DNA of 64,000 nt from the NCBI GenBank assembly GCA_001404055.1, contig CXTY01000039.1:62001-126000 (forward strand). Reading direction: 5' to 3'. This document shows positions 15,452 to 24,215 of this stretch, one piece after another. The stretch is from Roseibium album. GTDB taxonomy: Bacteria; Pseudomonadota; Alphaproteobacteria; Rhizobiales; Stappiaceae. Position 1 is the first letter of the stretch; the number at the start of each line of letters is the position of its first letter. Below the pieces are notes generated by a model. The model saw only the letters and a list, made by a program, of their open reading frames with translations, did not search any database and was not told the origin of the DNA. The position numbers were made by a program, and so were the translations under genes.

Positions 15452-17445
15452 TGTTCAAGAAAATCCTCATTGCCAATCGCGGTGAAATTGCATGCCGGGT
15501 CATGGCGACAGCCAGGAAACTCGGCGTCAAGACGGTGGCTGTCTATTCAGACGCGGATGACAGGGCAAAACATGTGGCCATGGCCGATGAAGCTTATCGG
15601 ATCGGCCCCGCCCCGGTTGCCGAAAGTTATCTGAAAACAGACAAGATCATCGACGTTTGCCGGTTAAGCGGTGCCGAGGCGGTCCACCCGGGCTACGGCT
15701 TCCTGTCCGAAAATCCTGACTTTGTCGATGCGCTCGAAGACGCAGGCATCACCTTCATTGGACCGAGCGCGAAGTCCATTCGCGCCATGGGGCTGAAGGA
15801 TGCTGCCAAGGCGCTGATGGTGGAAGCTGGTGTGCCGGTTGTGCCCGGATACCATGGCGAAAACCAGGAGCCGGAATTCCTGAAGGACCAGGCTGACCAG
15901 ATCGGTTATCCGGTGTTGATCAAGGCCCGCGCTGGCGGTGGCGGCAAAGGTATGCGCCGCGTCGATGACCCTGTCGATTTCCTTCAAGCCCTTAGCGGCG
16001 CTCAGCGAGAAGGCGAGGCCAGTTTCGGCGACGGCCGGGTCCTGATCGAAAAATGCCTGACCAAGCCACGTCACATCGAGATCCAGGTGTTTGGCGATAG
16101 CCATGGCAATGCCGTCCACCTGTTCGAGCGCGACTGCTCATTGCAGCGCCGCCACCAGAAGGTGATCGAAGAAGCCCCCGCGCCCGGAATGCCGGAAGAG
16201 ATGCGGCAGGCTATGGGCGACGCGGCCGTCAAGGCGGCCAAGGCAATCGATTATTCCGGCGCAGGCACTATCGAATTTATCGCCGATGTATCCGACGGTC
16301 TGAAAGCAGATCAGTTCTACTTCATGGAAATGAACACCAGGCTGCAGGTCGAGCATCCGGTGACAGAGATGATCACCGGTGAAGATCTGGTCGCGTGGCA
16401 GTTGCATGTAGCATCGGGCGGAACGCTGCCAAAGACACAGGACCAACTGTCCTTTGATGGTTGGGCCTTTGAGGCTCGACTTTATGCCGAAGACGCGCCG
16501 AAGGGTTTCCTGCCCGCTATTGGCACACTTGAGCATCTTGCACTTCCTGAAGACGGAGCAAGGGTCGATAGCGGTGTGCGATCTGGAGACGAAATCACGC
16601 CTTTTTACGATCCGATGATTGCCAAGGTGATCGTTCATGGCCCAACGCGAGAAGCCGCGCTTGGTAGACTGCTTTCAAGCCTTGAAGCCACGGAAGTTGC
16701 CGGATGCGTTACCAACGCCGGTTTCCTTGCTGCGCTTTGTCGTCATGAAGGTTTTTCTGTCGGCGAGGTCGATACAGGCCTGATCGACAGGGATTTGCAG
16801 GACCTGATCGAAGAACCGGAAATTCCAGCGGACGCCATCGCACTCGCAGCGCTGACTGCACTCGGCCTCACTAAACCCGCAAGCGGCAACGATCCCTTTG
16901 AAACGCTGGCTGGCTGGCGCATATGGAGTGCATCCAGACAGTTTGCCCTTCTGGAATTCGGTGGTGAAAAAAGGGACGTGGAAGTCCATGCCCTGGGGAA
17001 TAAGCGCTTTGCGGTCCATCTCGCCACCGGTGTCCGGGAATACGAACTGGTCAACGTGGCGGAGAACGCTCTCATTTTTGATTGTGAGGGACATCGGGCA
17101 CGCGCCGTCATCGTGAAAGGAAACAAGGCGCTGACGGTATTTCTCGGTGGCAACGCGTTTCCGATTAACCTGCCGGACATGCTCAGTGCAGACGATGAAG
17201 CCTCGGGCTCTGGCGACCAATTAATTGCACCAATGCCCGGCCTTGTGAAAGTGCTTTCCGTCAAGGCTGGCGAGGCCGTCACGAAGGATCAGCCGCTCAT
17301 CATTCTGGAAGCCATGAAAATGGAACACACACTGAAGGCGCCTCGCGACGGAGTCGTTGGTGAGGTTCTGGCCCAAGAGGGCGAGCAAGTGACCGATGGT
17401 ACTGTTCTCCTGGCTCTTGCGGAGGAAACAGATGCTGCCGCCTGA
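15451..17445 (+). CDS. liuD: Methylcrotonyl-CoA carboxylase, biotin-carrying (alpha) subunit
   Basis: A 664-residue ATP-dependent biotin carboxylase fused to its biotin carrier. The N-terminal carboxylase domain has KKILIANRGEIACRV, HPGYGFLSEN, the ATP grasp loop KARAGGGGKGMRRV (about 164-177), FGDSHGNAVHLFERDCS and MEMNTRLQVEHPVTE. A linker BT region follows. The C-terminal biotinyl domain has the target lysine in LEAMKMEHT (about 615-623). Length and order match LiuD/MccA. Its ATG overlaps the macrodomain stop. Together with LiuB it converts 3-methylcrotonyl-CoA to 3-methylglutaconyl-CoA. Confidence 0.95.
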   Translation: MFKKILIANRGEIACRVMATARKLGVKTVAVYSDADDRAKHVAMADEAYRIGPAPVAESYLKTDKIIDVCRLSGAEAVHPGYGFLSENPDFVDALEDAGITFIGPSAKSIRAMGLKDAAKALMVEAGVPVVPGYHGENQEPEFLKDQADQIGYPVLIKARAGGGGKGMRRVDDPVDFLQALSGAQREGEASFGDGRVLIEKCLTKPRHIEIQVFGDSHGNAVHLFERDCSLQRRHQKVIEEAPAPGMPEEMRQAMGDAAVKAAKAIDYSGAGTIEFIADVSDGLKADQFYFMEMNTRLQVEHPVTEMITGEDLVAWQLHVASGGTLPKTQDQLSFDGWAFEARLYAEDAPKGFLPAIGTLEHLALPEDGARVDSGVRSGDEITPFYDPMIAKVIVHGPTREAALGRLLSSLEATEVAGCVTNAGFLAALCRHEGFSVGEVDTGLIDRDLQDLIEEPEIPADAIALAALTALGLTKPASGNDPFETLAGWRIWSASRQFALLEFGGEKRDVEVHALGNKRFAVHLATGVREYELVNVAENALIFDCEGHRARAVIVKGNKALTVFLGGNAFPINLPDMLSADDEASGSGDQLIAPMPGLVKVLSVKAGEAVTKDQPLIILEAMKMEHTLKAPRDGVVGEVLAQEGEQVTDGTVLLALAEETDAAA

Positions 17446-19063
17446 CACAAAAAGCTACGAAGAGCTACGCACTCAATTCGTTTGGGAGATCCCCGAACGG
17501 TTCAATATTGGTGTCGCCATTTGCGACCAGTGGGCTGACCGGGAACCTGATCGCGAAGCACTGGTTTTTGCCGAAGAAGGTGGCGAGACCGTCAGCTACT
17601 CCTATGGTGATCTCAAACGTCTTTCCAATCAACTCGCCAATTTGCTGGCTTCCAGAGGTGTGCAGCCAGGTGACCGCATCGGAGTGCTGTTGCCTCAGCG
17701 TCCTGAAACCGCCGTTGCCCATATTGCGGCTTTGAAACTCGGCGCGATCACAATCCCTCTGTTCACGCTTTTCGGTGAAGAAGCGCTGGAATACCGGCTT
17801 CAAAACTCGGGCGCCAAAGTGGTAATCACGGATGCCAGCGGTGCCTCCAAACTTGAAAAAATCAGACAAGAACTGCCGGACCTGGCCACTGTCTTCTGTG
17901 TTGATGGTGACATTCTCGGCGCGGAAGATCTGGGCACTCATATGACTGGCCACGAAAAGACCTTTCAGCCATTTGATTCCAGGCCTGATGACCCCGCGAT
18001 CATCATTTATACATCGGGAACGACCGGCCAGCCCAAAGGCGCACTTCATGGTCACCGTGTCCTGCTCGGCCATTTACCTGGCGTGGAAATGAGCCACGAC
18101 TTTCTGGGGCAGTCCGGTGACCGGATCTGGACGCCTGCCGATTGGGCCTGGATCGGTGGCCTTCTCGATGTGCTGATGCCGGCGCTTTATCTGGGTGTCC
18201 CCGTTGTCGCTTGCCGGTTCAAGAAATTCACGGCCGAAGCCGCGTTCCAGTTTCTGCAGGATCAGAAGATCCGCAACACGTTCCTGCCGCCGACGGCACT
18301 CAAAATGATGCGTCAGATCTCAAAACCGCAAGACCAATGGCAGTTGAACTTGCGCTCGGTAGCCTCCGGCGGTGAAACGCTTGGTGCGGAACTGATCAAC
18401 TGGGGTCGCGACACCTTTGGACTGACCATCAATGAATTTTACGGCCAAACTGAATGCAACATGATTGTGTCCAGCTGCACCGGGCTCATGGAAGCGCGAC
18501 CCGGCATCATGGGACGGCCAGTGCCGGGTCACGAGGTCACCATCGTCAGCGACACAGGCGAGGAATTGCCGGAAGATACGCTTGGCAACATTGCAGTGAA
18601 ACGCCCCAACCCGGTAATGTTCCTGGGCTATTGGAAGAACCCGGAAGCAACATCCCGGAAATTCGCAGGTGACTGGTTACTGACGGGCGACACAGGCATG
18701 CGTGACAGCAAAGGCTGGATCCGGTTCGTTGGGCGCGATGACGATGTCATCACCTCGTCCGGCTATCGCATCGGACCTGGTGAGATCGAGGATTGCCTGA
18801 TCCGGCACCCCTCAATCGCGATGGCGGGTGTTGTCGGCAAGCCGGACGAGCAGCGAACCGAGATCGTCAAGGCTTACGTGGTTCTGAAGCAGGGCTTTGA
18901 GCCGTCAGCTAAACTCGCAAAGGAAATTGCCGCATTCGTCAAGACACGCCTGGCGGCTCATGAATACCCGCGTGAAGTTGCTTTCGTTGATGCGCTGCCA
19001 CTGACCACAACTGGAAAAGTCATCCGCCGCGAGCTTCGCGCAAAAGCGGAGCGGGAGGGTTGA
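17432..19063 (+). CDS. AMP-forming acyl-CoA synthetase (medium/branched-chain type)
   Basis: A 543-residue member of the ANL superfamily that activates a carboxylic acid via an acyl-adenylate to its CoA thioester. Motifs are A3 IIYTSGTTGQPKGA (about 190-203), the A5-like NEFYGQTECNMI, A7/A8 TGDTGMRDSKGWIRFVGRDDDVITSSGYRIGP split over about 410-440, and the catalytic A10 lysine in TTTGKVIRREL near the end. It resembles the MACS/ACSM branch. ATG 17432 lies behind GGAGGAAACAG and overlaps liuD by 14 nt. Operon context suggests isovalerate, 3-methylcrotonate or acetoacetate as substrate (inference). Confidence 0.9.
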   Translation: MLPPDTKSYEELRTQFVWEIPERFNIGVAICDQWADREPDREALVFAEEGGETVSYSYGDLKRLSNQLANLLASRGVQPGDRIGVLLPQRPETAVAHIAALKLGAITIPLFTLFGEEALEYRLQNSGAKVVITDASGASKLEKIRQELPDLATVFCVDGDILGAEDLGTHMTGHEKTFQPFDSRPDDPAIIIYTSGTTGQPKGALHGHRVLLGHLPGVEMSHDFLGQSGDRIWTPADWAWIGGLLDVLMPALYLGVPVVACRFKKFTAEAAFQFLQDQKIRNTFLPPTALKMMRQISKPQDQWQLNLRSVASGGETLGAELINWGRDTFGLTINEFYGQTECNMIVSSCTGLMEARPGIMGRPVPGHEVTIVSDTGEELPEDTLGNIAVKRPNPVMFLGYWKNPEATSRKFAGDWLLTGDTGMRDSKGWIRFVGRDDDVITSSGYRIGPGEIEDCLIRHPSIAMAGVVGKPDEQRTEIVKAYVVLKQGFEPSAKLAKEIAAFVKTRLAAHEYPREVAFVDALPLTTTGKVIRRELRAKAEREG

Positions 19064-19081
19064 GCGTTTTTTCTCCCTCAC

Positions 19082-19247
19082 GTCATTCCTCACAAGTGCA
19101 GCACCAGCTGCACGACGATCTGGAATCCAGAAGGCAGCGCGATTGTAGCGAGCTCTCTGAAAGATCAGAAGATTGCCGCGCTTACAGCGCGAATTATGTC
19201 TGGAATCCGGATCAGCACGCGGCACAGCCTCCCTTGTCCGGAATGAC
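19082..19247. repeat. Short element bounded by imperfect terminal inverted repeats
   Basis: The gap between the acyl-CoA synthetase gene and mvaB contains a segment starting GTCATTCCTCACAAG and ending in the near complement CTTGTCCGGAATGAC (13 of 15 positions pair). TCTGGAATCC also occurs twice inside (about 19119 and 19199). This is the form of a small palindromic intergenic repeat or MITE-like unit. No other copy was seen in the window. Confidence 0.55.
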
Positions 19248-19297
19248 AAAATTGGTCGCCCTCACCAGACCAATCCGCAACACCAACGAGAAGATCC

Positions 19298-20158
19298 ATG
19301 TCTGACTTCGTCACAATATTTGAAATGGGCCCGCGGGATGGTCTGCAGAATGAAGAGGTCTTCGTACCGACCGAAAAGAAAATTGAGCTGATTGACAGAT
19401 TGTCGGAATGCGGCTTTCACAAGATTGAGGTGACCAGTTTCGTCAGTCCGAAGTGGGTGCCGCAAATGGCAGATGCACAAGATGTTCTGGAGGGCATCTA
19501 CAGACACCCGGCAGTCGTCTATTCAGCTCTAACACCCAACGTCAAAGGTTACACGGCGGCCCGCAAGGCGTCAGCAGACGAAGTGGCGATTTTCGGATCG
19601 GCTTCAGAAGGTTTTTCCAAAAAGAATATCAACTGTTCGGTTGCTGAAAGCATTGAACGCTTCAAGCCACTTCTGGACAAGGCCCATCACGACGACATGC
19701 CTGTGCGTGGCTATGTATCCTGTGTCACCGACTGTCCTTATGACGGCCCGACACCACCGGAAAAAGTGGCTGAGGTTGCGGCTCTACTTTTCGAACTCGG
19801 CTGTTATGAAATTTCACTGGGCGATACAATCGGAGCTGGCACTCCGGAGACCATTGGAACAATGCTTGACGCTGTTCTTGGCGCCGTCCCGGCAGACAAA
19901 CTGGCAGGCCATTATCACGATACCAAGGGCAGAGCTTCGGACAACATCGAAGTCAGTCTTGAAAAAGGGTTACGCACTTTTGACAGCGCCATCGGTGGCC
20001 TGGGTGGCTGCCCTTATGCGCCCGGAGCCAAAGGAAACGTCGCGACCGAAGCCGTTATCGATCTTGTGCATCGCATGGGGTTCGAAACCGGGATCAAGGC
20101 TGACGTTCTGACTGATGTCGCCGAATTTGCAAAAAGCCTGCGGAGCACCGACACATGA
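19298..20158 (+). CDS. mvaB: Hydroxymethylglutaryl-CoA lyase
   Basis: A 286-residue TIM-barrel lyase that cleaves HMG-CoA to acetyl-CoA and acetoacetate, the last step of leucine breakdown. The start of the barrel shows EMGPRDGLQNE (about 7-17) with the metal/catalytic Arg-Asp pair. It continues with IEVTSFVSPKWVPQM and the C-terminal signature GLGGCPYAPGAKGNVATE containing the catalytic Cys. Metal His residues lie in GHYHDTKGRA. Also called liuE in Pseudomonas. It starts 234 nt after the synthetase gene across the repeat-like element and overlaps the next gene by ATGA, showing coupling. Confidence 0.95.
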   Translation: MSDFVTIFEMGPRDGLQNEEVFVPTEKKIELIDRLSECGFHKIEVTSFVSPKWVPQMADAQDVLEGIYRHPAVVYSALTPNVKGYTAARKASADEVAIFGSASEGFSKKNINCSVAESIERFKPLLDKAHHDDMPVRGYVSCVTDCPYDGPTPPEKVAEVAALLFELGCYEISLGDTIGAGTPETIGTMLDAVLGAVPADKLAGHYHDTKGRASDNIEVSLEKGLRTFDSAIGGLGGCPYAPGAKGNVATEAVIDLVHRMGFETGIKADVLTDVAEFAKSLRSTDT

Positions 20159-20937
20159 GTTTCGAAACCATCTCCGTTTCCACCGATGATCGCGGTGTTG
20201 CGACGCTGACGCTGAACCGACCTGAGAAACACAATGCCCTGTCGGCGCTCATGATCAACGAGCTGACGGCAGCTGTCGCGCAAATCTCTGCAGATGCAAC
20301 AATCCGCGTTGTGGTTCTGACAGGCGCCGGCACCAGTTTCTGTGCTGGTGGTGACCTGGGCTGGATGCGCGAACAGTTTCACGCGGATCGCGAAACGCGC
20401 ATGTTGGAGGCGCGCAAGCTTGCGATGATGCTGAAAGCCCTGAACGAACTGCCAAAACCCCTGATCGGACGGGTCCAGGGACAAGCCTTTGGCGGTGGCA
20501 TCGGCATGATGAGTGTCTGCGATACGGTCGTCGCGGTCGACAGCGCCAAATTTGGGCTGACCGAGGTGCGCCTTGGCCTTATCCCGGCAACGATCAGCCC
20601 CTATGTGCTGGCCCGCATGGGAGAAGCCAAATCCCGGAGGGTATTCATGTCAGCAAGGATATTCAGTGCCGTGGAAGCCAGGGATCTCGATCTGGTGGCA
20701 AGGGTTGTACCGTCAGAAGAAATGGATGAGGTCGTCGCGCAGGAGATCAAGCCTTATCTGGCTGCTGCGCCCAATGCTGTCGCCGCCGCCAAGGCTCTTG
20801 CAAGGCAGCTGGGACCGGCCATCACCGATGAGATCATTGAAGAGACAATCCAGCGGCTCGCAGACACCTGGGAGACAGCGGAGGCAAAGGAAGGCATCTC
20901 AGCCTTTTTTGAGAAAAGAAAACCAGATTGGACTTAA
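20155..20937 (+). CDS. liuC: Enoyl-CoA hydratase family, methylglutaconyl-CoA hydratase
   Basis: A 260-residue crotonase-fold protein. Family evidence: ATLTLNRPEKHNALS (about 15-29), the first oxyanion loop GAGTSFCAGGDLGWMR (about 59-74) and second loop GQAFGGGIGMMSVCDTVVA (about 107-125) with LTEVRLGLIPATISPYVLARMG. In this operon it should hydrate 3-methylglutaconyl-CoA to HMG-CoA, between LiuB/D and HMG-CoA lyase. The glutamate of the second loop region (TEVRLGL) fits an active hydratase. It starts within the mvaB stop (ATGA) and is the last gene of the operon, converging on an unrelated gene. Confidence 0.9.
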   Translation: MSFETISVSTDDRGVATLTLNRPEKHNALSALMINELTAAVAQISADATIRVVVLTGAGTSFCAGGDLGWMREQFHADRETRMLEARKLAMMLKALNELPKPLIGRVQGQAFGGGIGMMSVCDTVVAVDSAKFGLTEVRLGLIPATISPYVLARMGEAKSRRVFMSARIFSAVEARDLDLVARVVPSEEMDEVVAQEIKPYLAAAPNAVAAAKALARQLGPAITDEIIEETIQRLADTWETAEAKEGISAFFEKRKPDWT

Positions 20938-20943
20938 GACGTT

Positions 20944-21777
20944 TTAGCTCGAACTGCGCCTGGCGTGTTCGATCAAGGCAGCGATACGGGCAACATCCAA
21001 CTGCTCTGATTGCGCGTCGTTCTGTTCCGCGCCGCCATACATGCGTTCACGACGTTGGCGGATTTTCTTACGCTGCCATTCGCTGATGCCATCCGGCAAT
21101 TCCGCGCCAGCACGGTCCATGCCCACCAAAATCCGCTGCAGGTCAGGAATGAGTTCGGAAGAGATTGTGAAAGTCCCTCCGTCCTTTCGTTTGAAAACAA
21201 GCGTGTTGGTGCTCTCTGCCCCGTTCAGAAGGACGGCAGACCTCGGACCGATCGACCCAATCGTGGATTGAAACCAGGCCACCCAGCCAGATGCCTGCCA
21301 AAGGCGAACCTCAACGCTCTTGAGGTCTTCATAAGCAACGCGCGCACGCATCCCGAATTGCGTGAATTCAAACCCGTTGCCGAAAAATCTCACCCATGAC
21401 GTCTCCTGGCGCACTGCCACAGTAAAAAACAGAAACGAAAGGCAGGCCGGCATCAGAGCCAACGAAGCAATCAAGGCCAAGCCGCCTCCCGAGATACCCA
21501 TGCCAATGAAAGCAAGCGGGAAAAACACCATGCCCAATGCGAAGCCAATGAAATCAATGGCGCCGACACCTGGTCTGGATATCGGCTTGACAGCGCCTGA
21601 AGGGCTGGTTGGACGCGGCAGGGCCGCATAAATTCCGGCAGCGGCGACCAGGCACAGGAGACTGCTCAACACGGACATGAAAAAATAGCCGCCCACGAGA
21701 CCCAGAATGCCAAGGCCCAGCGGTATTATCCTGCGCATAAATTCTAGTTTTGCTGTTTTGCCCACACCGTTCTCCAT
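20944..21777 (-). CDS. Unknown integral membrane protein
   Basis: A 277-residue protein that I do not recognise. Two hydrophobic hairpins are visible: about residues 15-52 (IIPLGLGILGLVGGYFF and VLSSLLCLVAAAGIYAAL) and about 70-120 (IDFIGFALGMVFFPLAFIGM and ALIASLALMPACLSFLFFTV). A soluble C-terminal part of about 155 residues follows; it begins with a PH-like beta pattern (FGNGFEFTQFGMRARVAYEDLKSVEVRLW) and ends in a basic, charged helix rich in Arg. The topology is consistent with a cytoplasmic PH-like domain. It is transcribed toward liuC and stands alone; a palindrome lies upstream. Confidence 0.7.
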   Translation of the reverse strand: MENGVGKTAKLEFMRRIIPLGLGILGLVGGYFFMSVLSSLLCLVAAAGIYAALPRPTSPSGAVKPISRPGVGAIDFIGFALGMVFFPLAFIGMGISGGGLALIASLALMPACLSFLFFTVAVRQETSWVRFFGNGFEFTQFGMRARVAYEDLKSVEVRLWQASGWVAWFQSTIGSIGPRSAVLLNGAESTNTLVFKRKDGGTFTISSELIPDLQRILVGMDRAGAELPDGISEWQRKKIRQRRERMYGGAEQNDAQSEQLDVARIAALIEHARRSSS

Positions 21778-21816
21778 GCATTCAAACAGTGAAACTGTCG
21801 CAAATTCGGGAGACTT

Positions 21817-21839
21817 ATTGATTCACCTATTGAATCAAT
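21817..21839. promoter_or_regulatory. 9-bp perfect dyad upstream of the membrane-protein gene
   Basis: ATTGATTCA and its exact complement flank CCTAT, about 40 nt upstream of the start at 21777. TTGATTCAA recurs at 21918, and CGGGCTTAAAT occurs at 21844 and 21929, so the 190-nt spacer holds a partial duplication. It may be an operator; no regulator can be assigned. Confidence 0.4.
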
Positions 21840-21966
21840 TGGGCGGGCTTAAATCAAGAAACTGTTTCAGCTATCCAAAATCAATGTAACCAGCACGGTA
21901 ATTCTGCGGAGGAAATCTTGATTCAATTCGGGCTTAAATTACCTAGTTGCATGTTTGCCCAAAGCA

Positions 21967-22788
21967 TCAGCACGCTTTTTTGTCACTAGCCGAAAAACTG
22001 AACATTTCACGTACTTTCCCGAACCTTGGCGCGTCAATCTCCAGGAACTGGTGCATGAGCGTGTCGATATCGCCCGGAGTAAACGGCTTTTTCAAAAATC
22101 CGGATATACCAACGAAAGCAGCAGAGCGCTCCAGATAGCTCGTTTCATTGGTCGACATCATAAAGATACCGATTTTGCTGGAGAGATCCCGGATGGACCC
22201 CGCGAGTTCGATCCCGTCTATTCCGGGCATGTGAAAATCGGTCAGAACCAGTTTGAATTTTCCAGACGCCAATGCCCTTAATGCGGACTGTGCGCTGTCC
22301 GCTTCAGAGAACTCGAAGTCAAACCGGCTGCCGTCCAGGATCTTTCTGGTGAGTTTTCGCATGGTCGACGAATCGTCGACGATCAGGATCGGATAGGTCG
22401 TCGTCATCAACATATAGGTCGAGACAACCTCCGCGACATCATCCTGATGAAAGGGCTTCTTCAGAAAGTGGTACGCGCCGAAATGTTTGAAAACAGCCTC
22501 CGCCTTATCGTTCATGTCGCTTGATATGGCGACGGCCAGACAATTTGTCGATTTGGTCTCATTCATCGCTGCCACAACTTCCGGCCCGTTCATGCCCGGC
22601 ATGTTGATGTCGATGAAAGCAATATCGATTTGCTTTTTCTTGAGCACTTCAAGTGCGGCGCGGCCATTGTCAACGTTATCGACCTCAATGTACCGGTTCT
22701 TGCGGTGAGCATTGATGCCCTCATTGACAACTTCACGAGCGATACCGCTGTCGTCGGCGACCAAAATGCGTATCATTTTATGTAGCAA
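21967..22788 (-). CDS. Response regulator with two receiver domains
   Basis: A 273-residue protein made of two CheY-like receiver domains and no output domain. Domain 1 (about 5-125) has VADDSG, phospho-acceptor Asp60 in FIDINMPG and Lys in FLKKPF. Domain 2 (about 132-255) has LIVDDSSTMRKL, Asp184 in LTDFHMPG and FLKKPFTPGD. Such tandem receivers act as phospho-relay or stopping switches in chemotaxis or sensor networks. The start is an unusual TTG at 22788, supported by AGAGGTGAG with 6-nt spacing; an in-frame ATG at 22776 lacks a comparable site. It is monocistronic with AT-rich spacer upstream and no kinase nearby. Confidence 0.88.
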   Translation of the reverse strand: MLHKMIRILVADDSGIAREVVNEGINAHRKNRYIEVDNVDNGRAALEVLKKKQIDIAFIDINMPGMNGPEVVAAMNETKSTNCLAVAISSDMNDKAEAVFKHFGAYHFLKKPFHQDDVAEVVSTYMLMTTTYPILIVDDSSTMRKLTRKILDGSRFDFEFSEADSAQSALRALASGKFKLVLTDFHMPGIDGIELAGSIRDLSSKIGIFMMSTNETSYLERSAAFVGISGFLKKPFTPGDIDTLMHQFLEIDAPRFGKVREMFSFSASDKKAC

Positions 22789-23072
22789 TTTTACTCACCT
22801 CTGTTTCGCCTAAACTAGACTCACAGCCTTGTTGAAATTCACAATGATATTACACACACAAAAGTATATTTTCAGTTACCAGGCTAATTTTCCAAGGTAT
22901 TACCTCGTAATTTTACCAAGTGGTCGAATACCGGGCAATATAACTAATATATCAATACTGGATACGTATAACTGAAACATCAACGTCTTGGAATGATCAC
23001 ATAAAATTTGTCAGACAACTTGGAACGGTCGAAATTTTTCCCGAATCGCCTCAAATTGGAATGGGCTTGCGA

Positions 23073-23876
23073 TCAGAAGTCCTGATTGACCGCACTCTCC
23101 AGCTGGTCAATTTCCGAATGCTGGCCCAATATTTCCTGAAGGCGCCCGCTGGAAACCATTGCATCGATCCGGGGGTCAAGCAGCGCCAGAAATGCTCTCG
23201 CTTGCTTGGTATCATGACAAACAAAGCTGACCGGAAATCGAAGATTTAAGATTGCCAGTGGTGTTACGTGCAATGCGTTGGGCTTGTTCAGGTCGTCAAG
23301 CGCAAGTGCTGTATCTGGATGATGCCCCAGAAACGCATCTAACCGCCCCAGTTCCAACATCCCGATCAGCTGCTTTTCTGAAGCGATCGGAACGAAACGC
23401 TTAGCCTTTTCTCCCAGGAGCGGTATGGCGCCAGATCCGTGAATGTAGCCGATCCGCTCGGGAGCGAAATCATCGACACCGACCGGCCCGGTACTTTTCT
23501 CGCGCGTGTAAAGCCTCAAGGAAACAATATCCAGGGGCATAGAGGAAATCAGGTCAGAAGTCCCTTTCTTGCTGACCGATTGAAGCGCTCTCTTATTTGC
23601 AGGAAAGACACAGGAATTGGGGTTCGCACGAAAATTTCTGCTGCTTCTCTTAAGTGGTGCAGTCTGTCGTTTGATCTGAACATCACCCTTTTCGAAAACC
23701 TCATTGAGGAACAAATCATATTGCTTGTCGCTCGTCGCGGTCAGCCGGTGTGGGAGGTAGTAGTTATAAAGTGTGAAATCATTTGCGCGCGAGATAGAAG
23801 GACGGACAATTACACCCGCTAGGCTCACCAAGCAGAAGCACAAAATAAAGATCAGTCTGACAATATCAGTTTTCAT
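23073..23876 (-). CDS. Exported solute-binding-protein-like (SBP_bac_3 type) protein
   Basis: A 267-residue protein with an N-terminal signal peptide: MKTDIVRL, a hydrophobic stretch IFILCFCLVSLAGVIV, and probable cleavage at SRA/ND. The mature part resembles small type II periplasmic binding proteins: FAPERIGYIHGSGAI, then ASEKQLIGMLELGRLDAFLGHHPDTALAL, which is the usual hinge region of SBP_bac_3 domains, and a C-terminal helix ARAFLALLDPRIDAMVSSGRLQEIL. ATG 23876 follows AGGATCAAGAG and is preferred to the upstream frame start at 23891. No transporter genes adjoin it, so a sensory or orphan role is likely. The ligand is unknown. Confidence 0.7.
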   Translation of the reverse strand: MKTDIVRLIFILCFCLVSLAGVIVRPSISRANDFTLYNYYLPHRLTATSDKQYDLFLNEVFEKGDVQIKRQTAPLKRSSRNFRANPNSCVFPANKRALQSVSKKGTSDLISSMPLDIVSLRLYTREKSTGPVGVDDFAPERIGYIHGSGAIPLLGEKAKRFVPIASEKQLIGMLELGRLDAFLGHHPDTALALDDLNKPNALHVTPLAILNLRFPVSFVCHDTKQARAFLALLDPRIDAMVSSGRLQEILGQHSEIDQLESAVNQDF

Positions 23877-24215
23877 CTCTTGATCCTGCATCCAGTTCAG
23901 ACTTCTTACAAGAGCTGGCTTGCCGCTTGAGTAATTCCGTGACCAACAATCTCAATACATGTTTTGGAAGCATACTAACTTTCAGACCAGATTGCAGGTG
24001 ACTGGTTCATCCTGAAACAAAAGCAATTGTTGGAGACTTTTAGGATATCGATAGGTGGGTGCGGGCCGGTTCCGAAGCGGCTGCGTATGCCTTCAATGTG
24101 CCGACTGATCGGGCAGAATGTCGAGAGAGGCCGCTAAGAGGATATCGGCAATCGCCACTTGGTCATGGTCTCGTGAAACACACCTCGTACTCAATGCATT
24201 GCCAGGTGATCGGTT
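23877..24215. other. Spacer with no recognisable gene
   Basis: About 340 nt between the promoter side of the binding-protein gene and the 3' end of the CHASE2 cyclase gene. A 72-codon open frame on the plus strand (24059-24277) has no ribosome site and overlaps the cyclase end, so it is not accepted. No hairpin with a T run was found. Confidence 0.5.
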
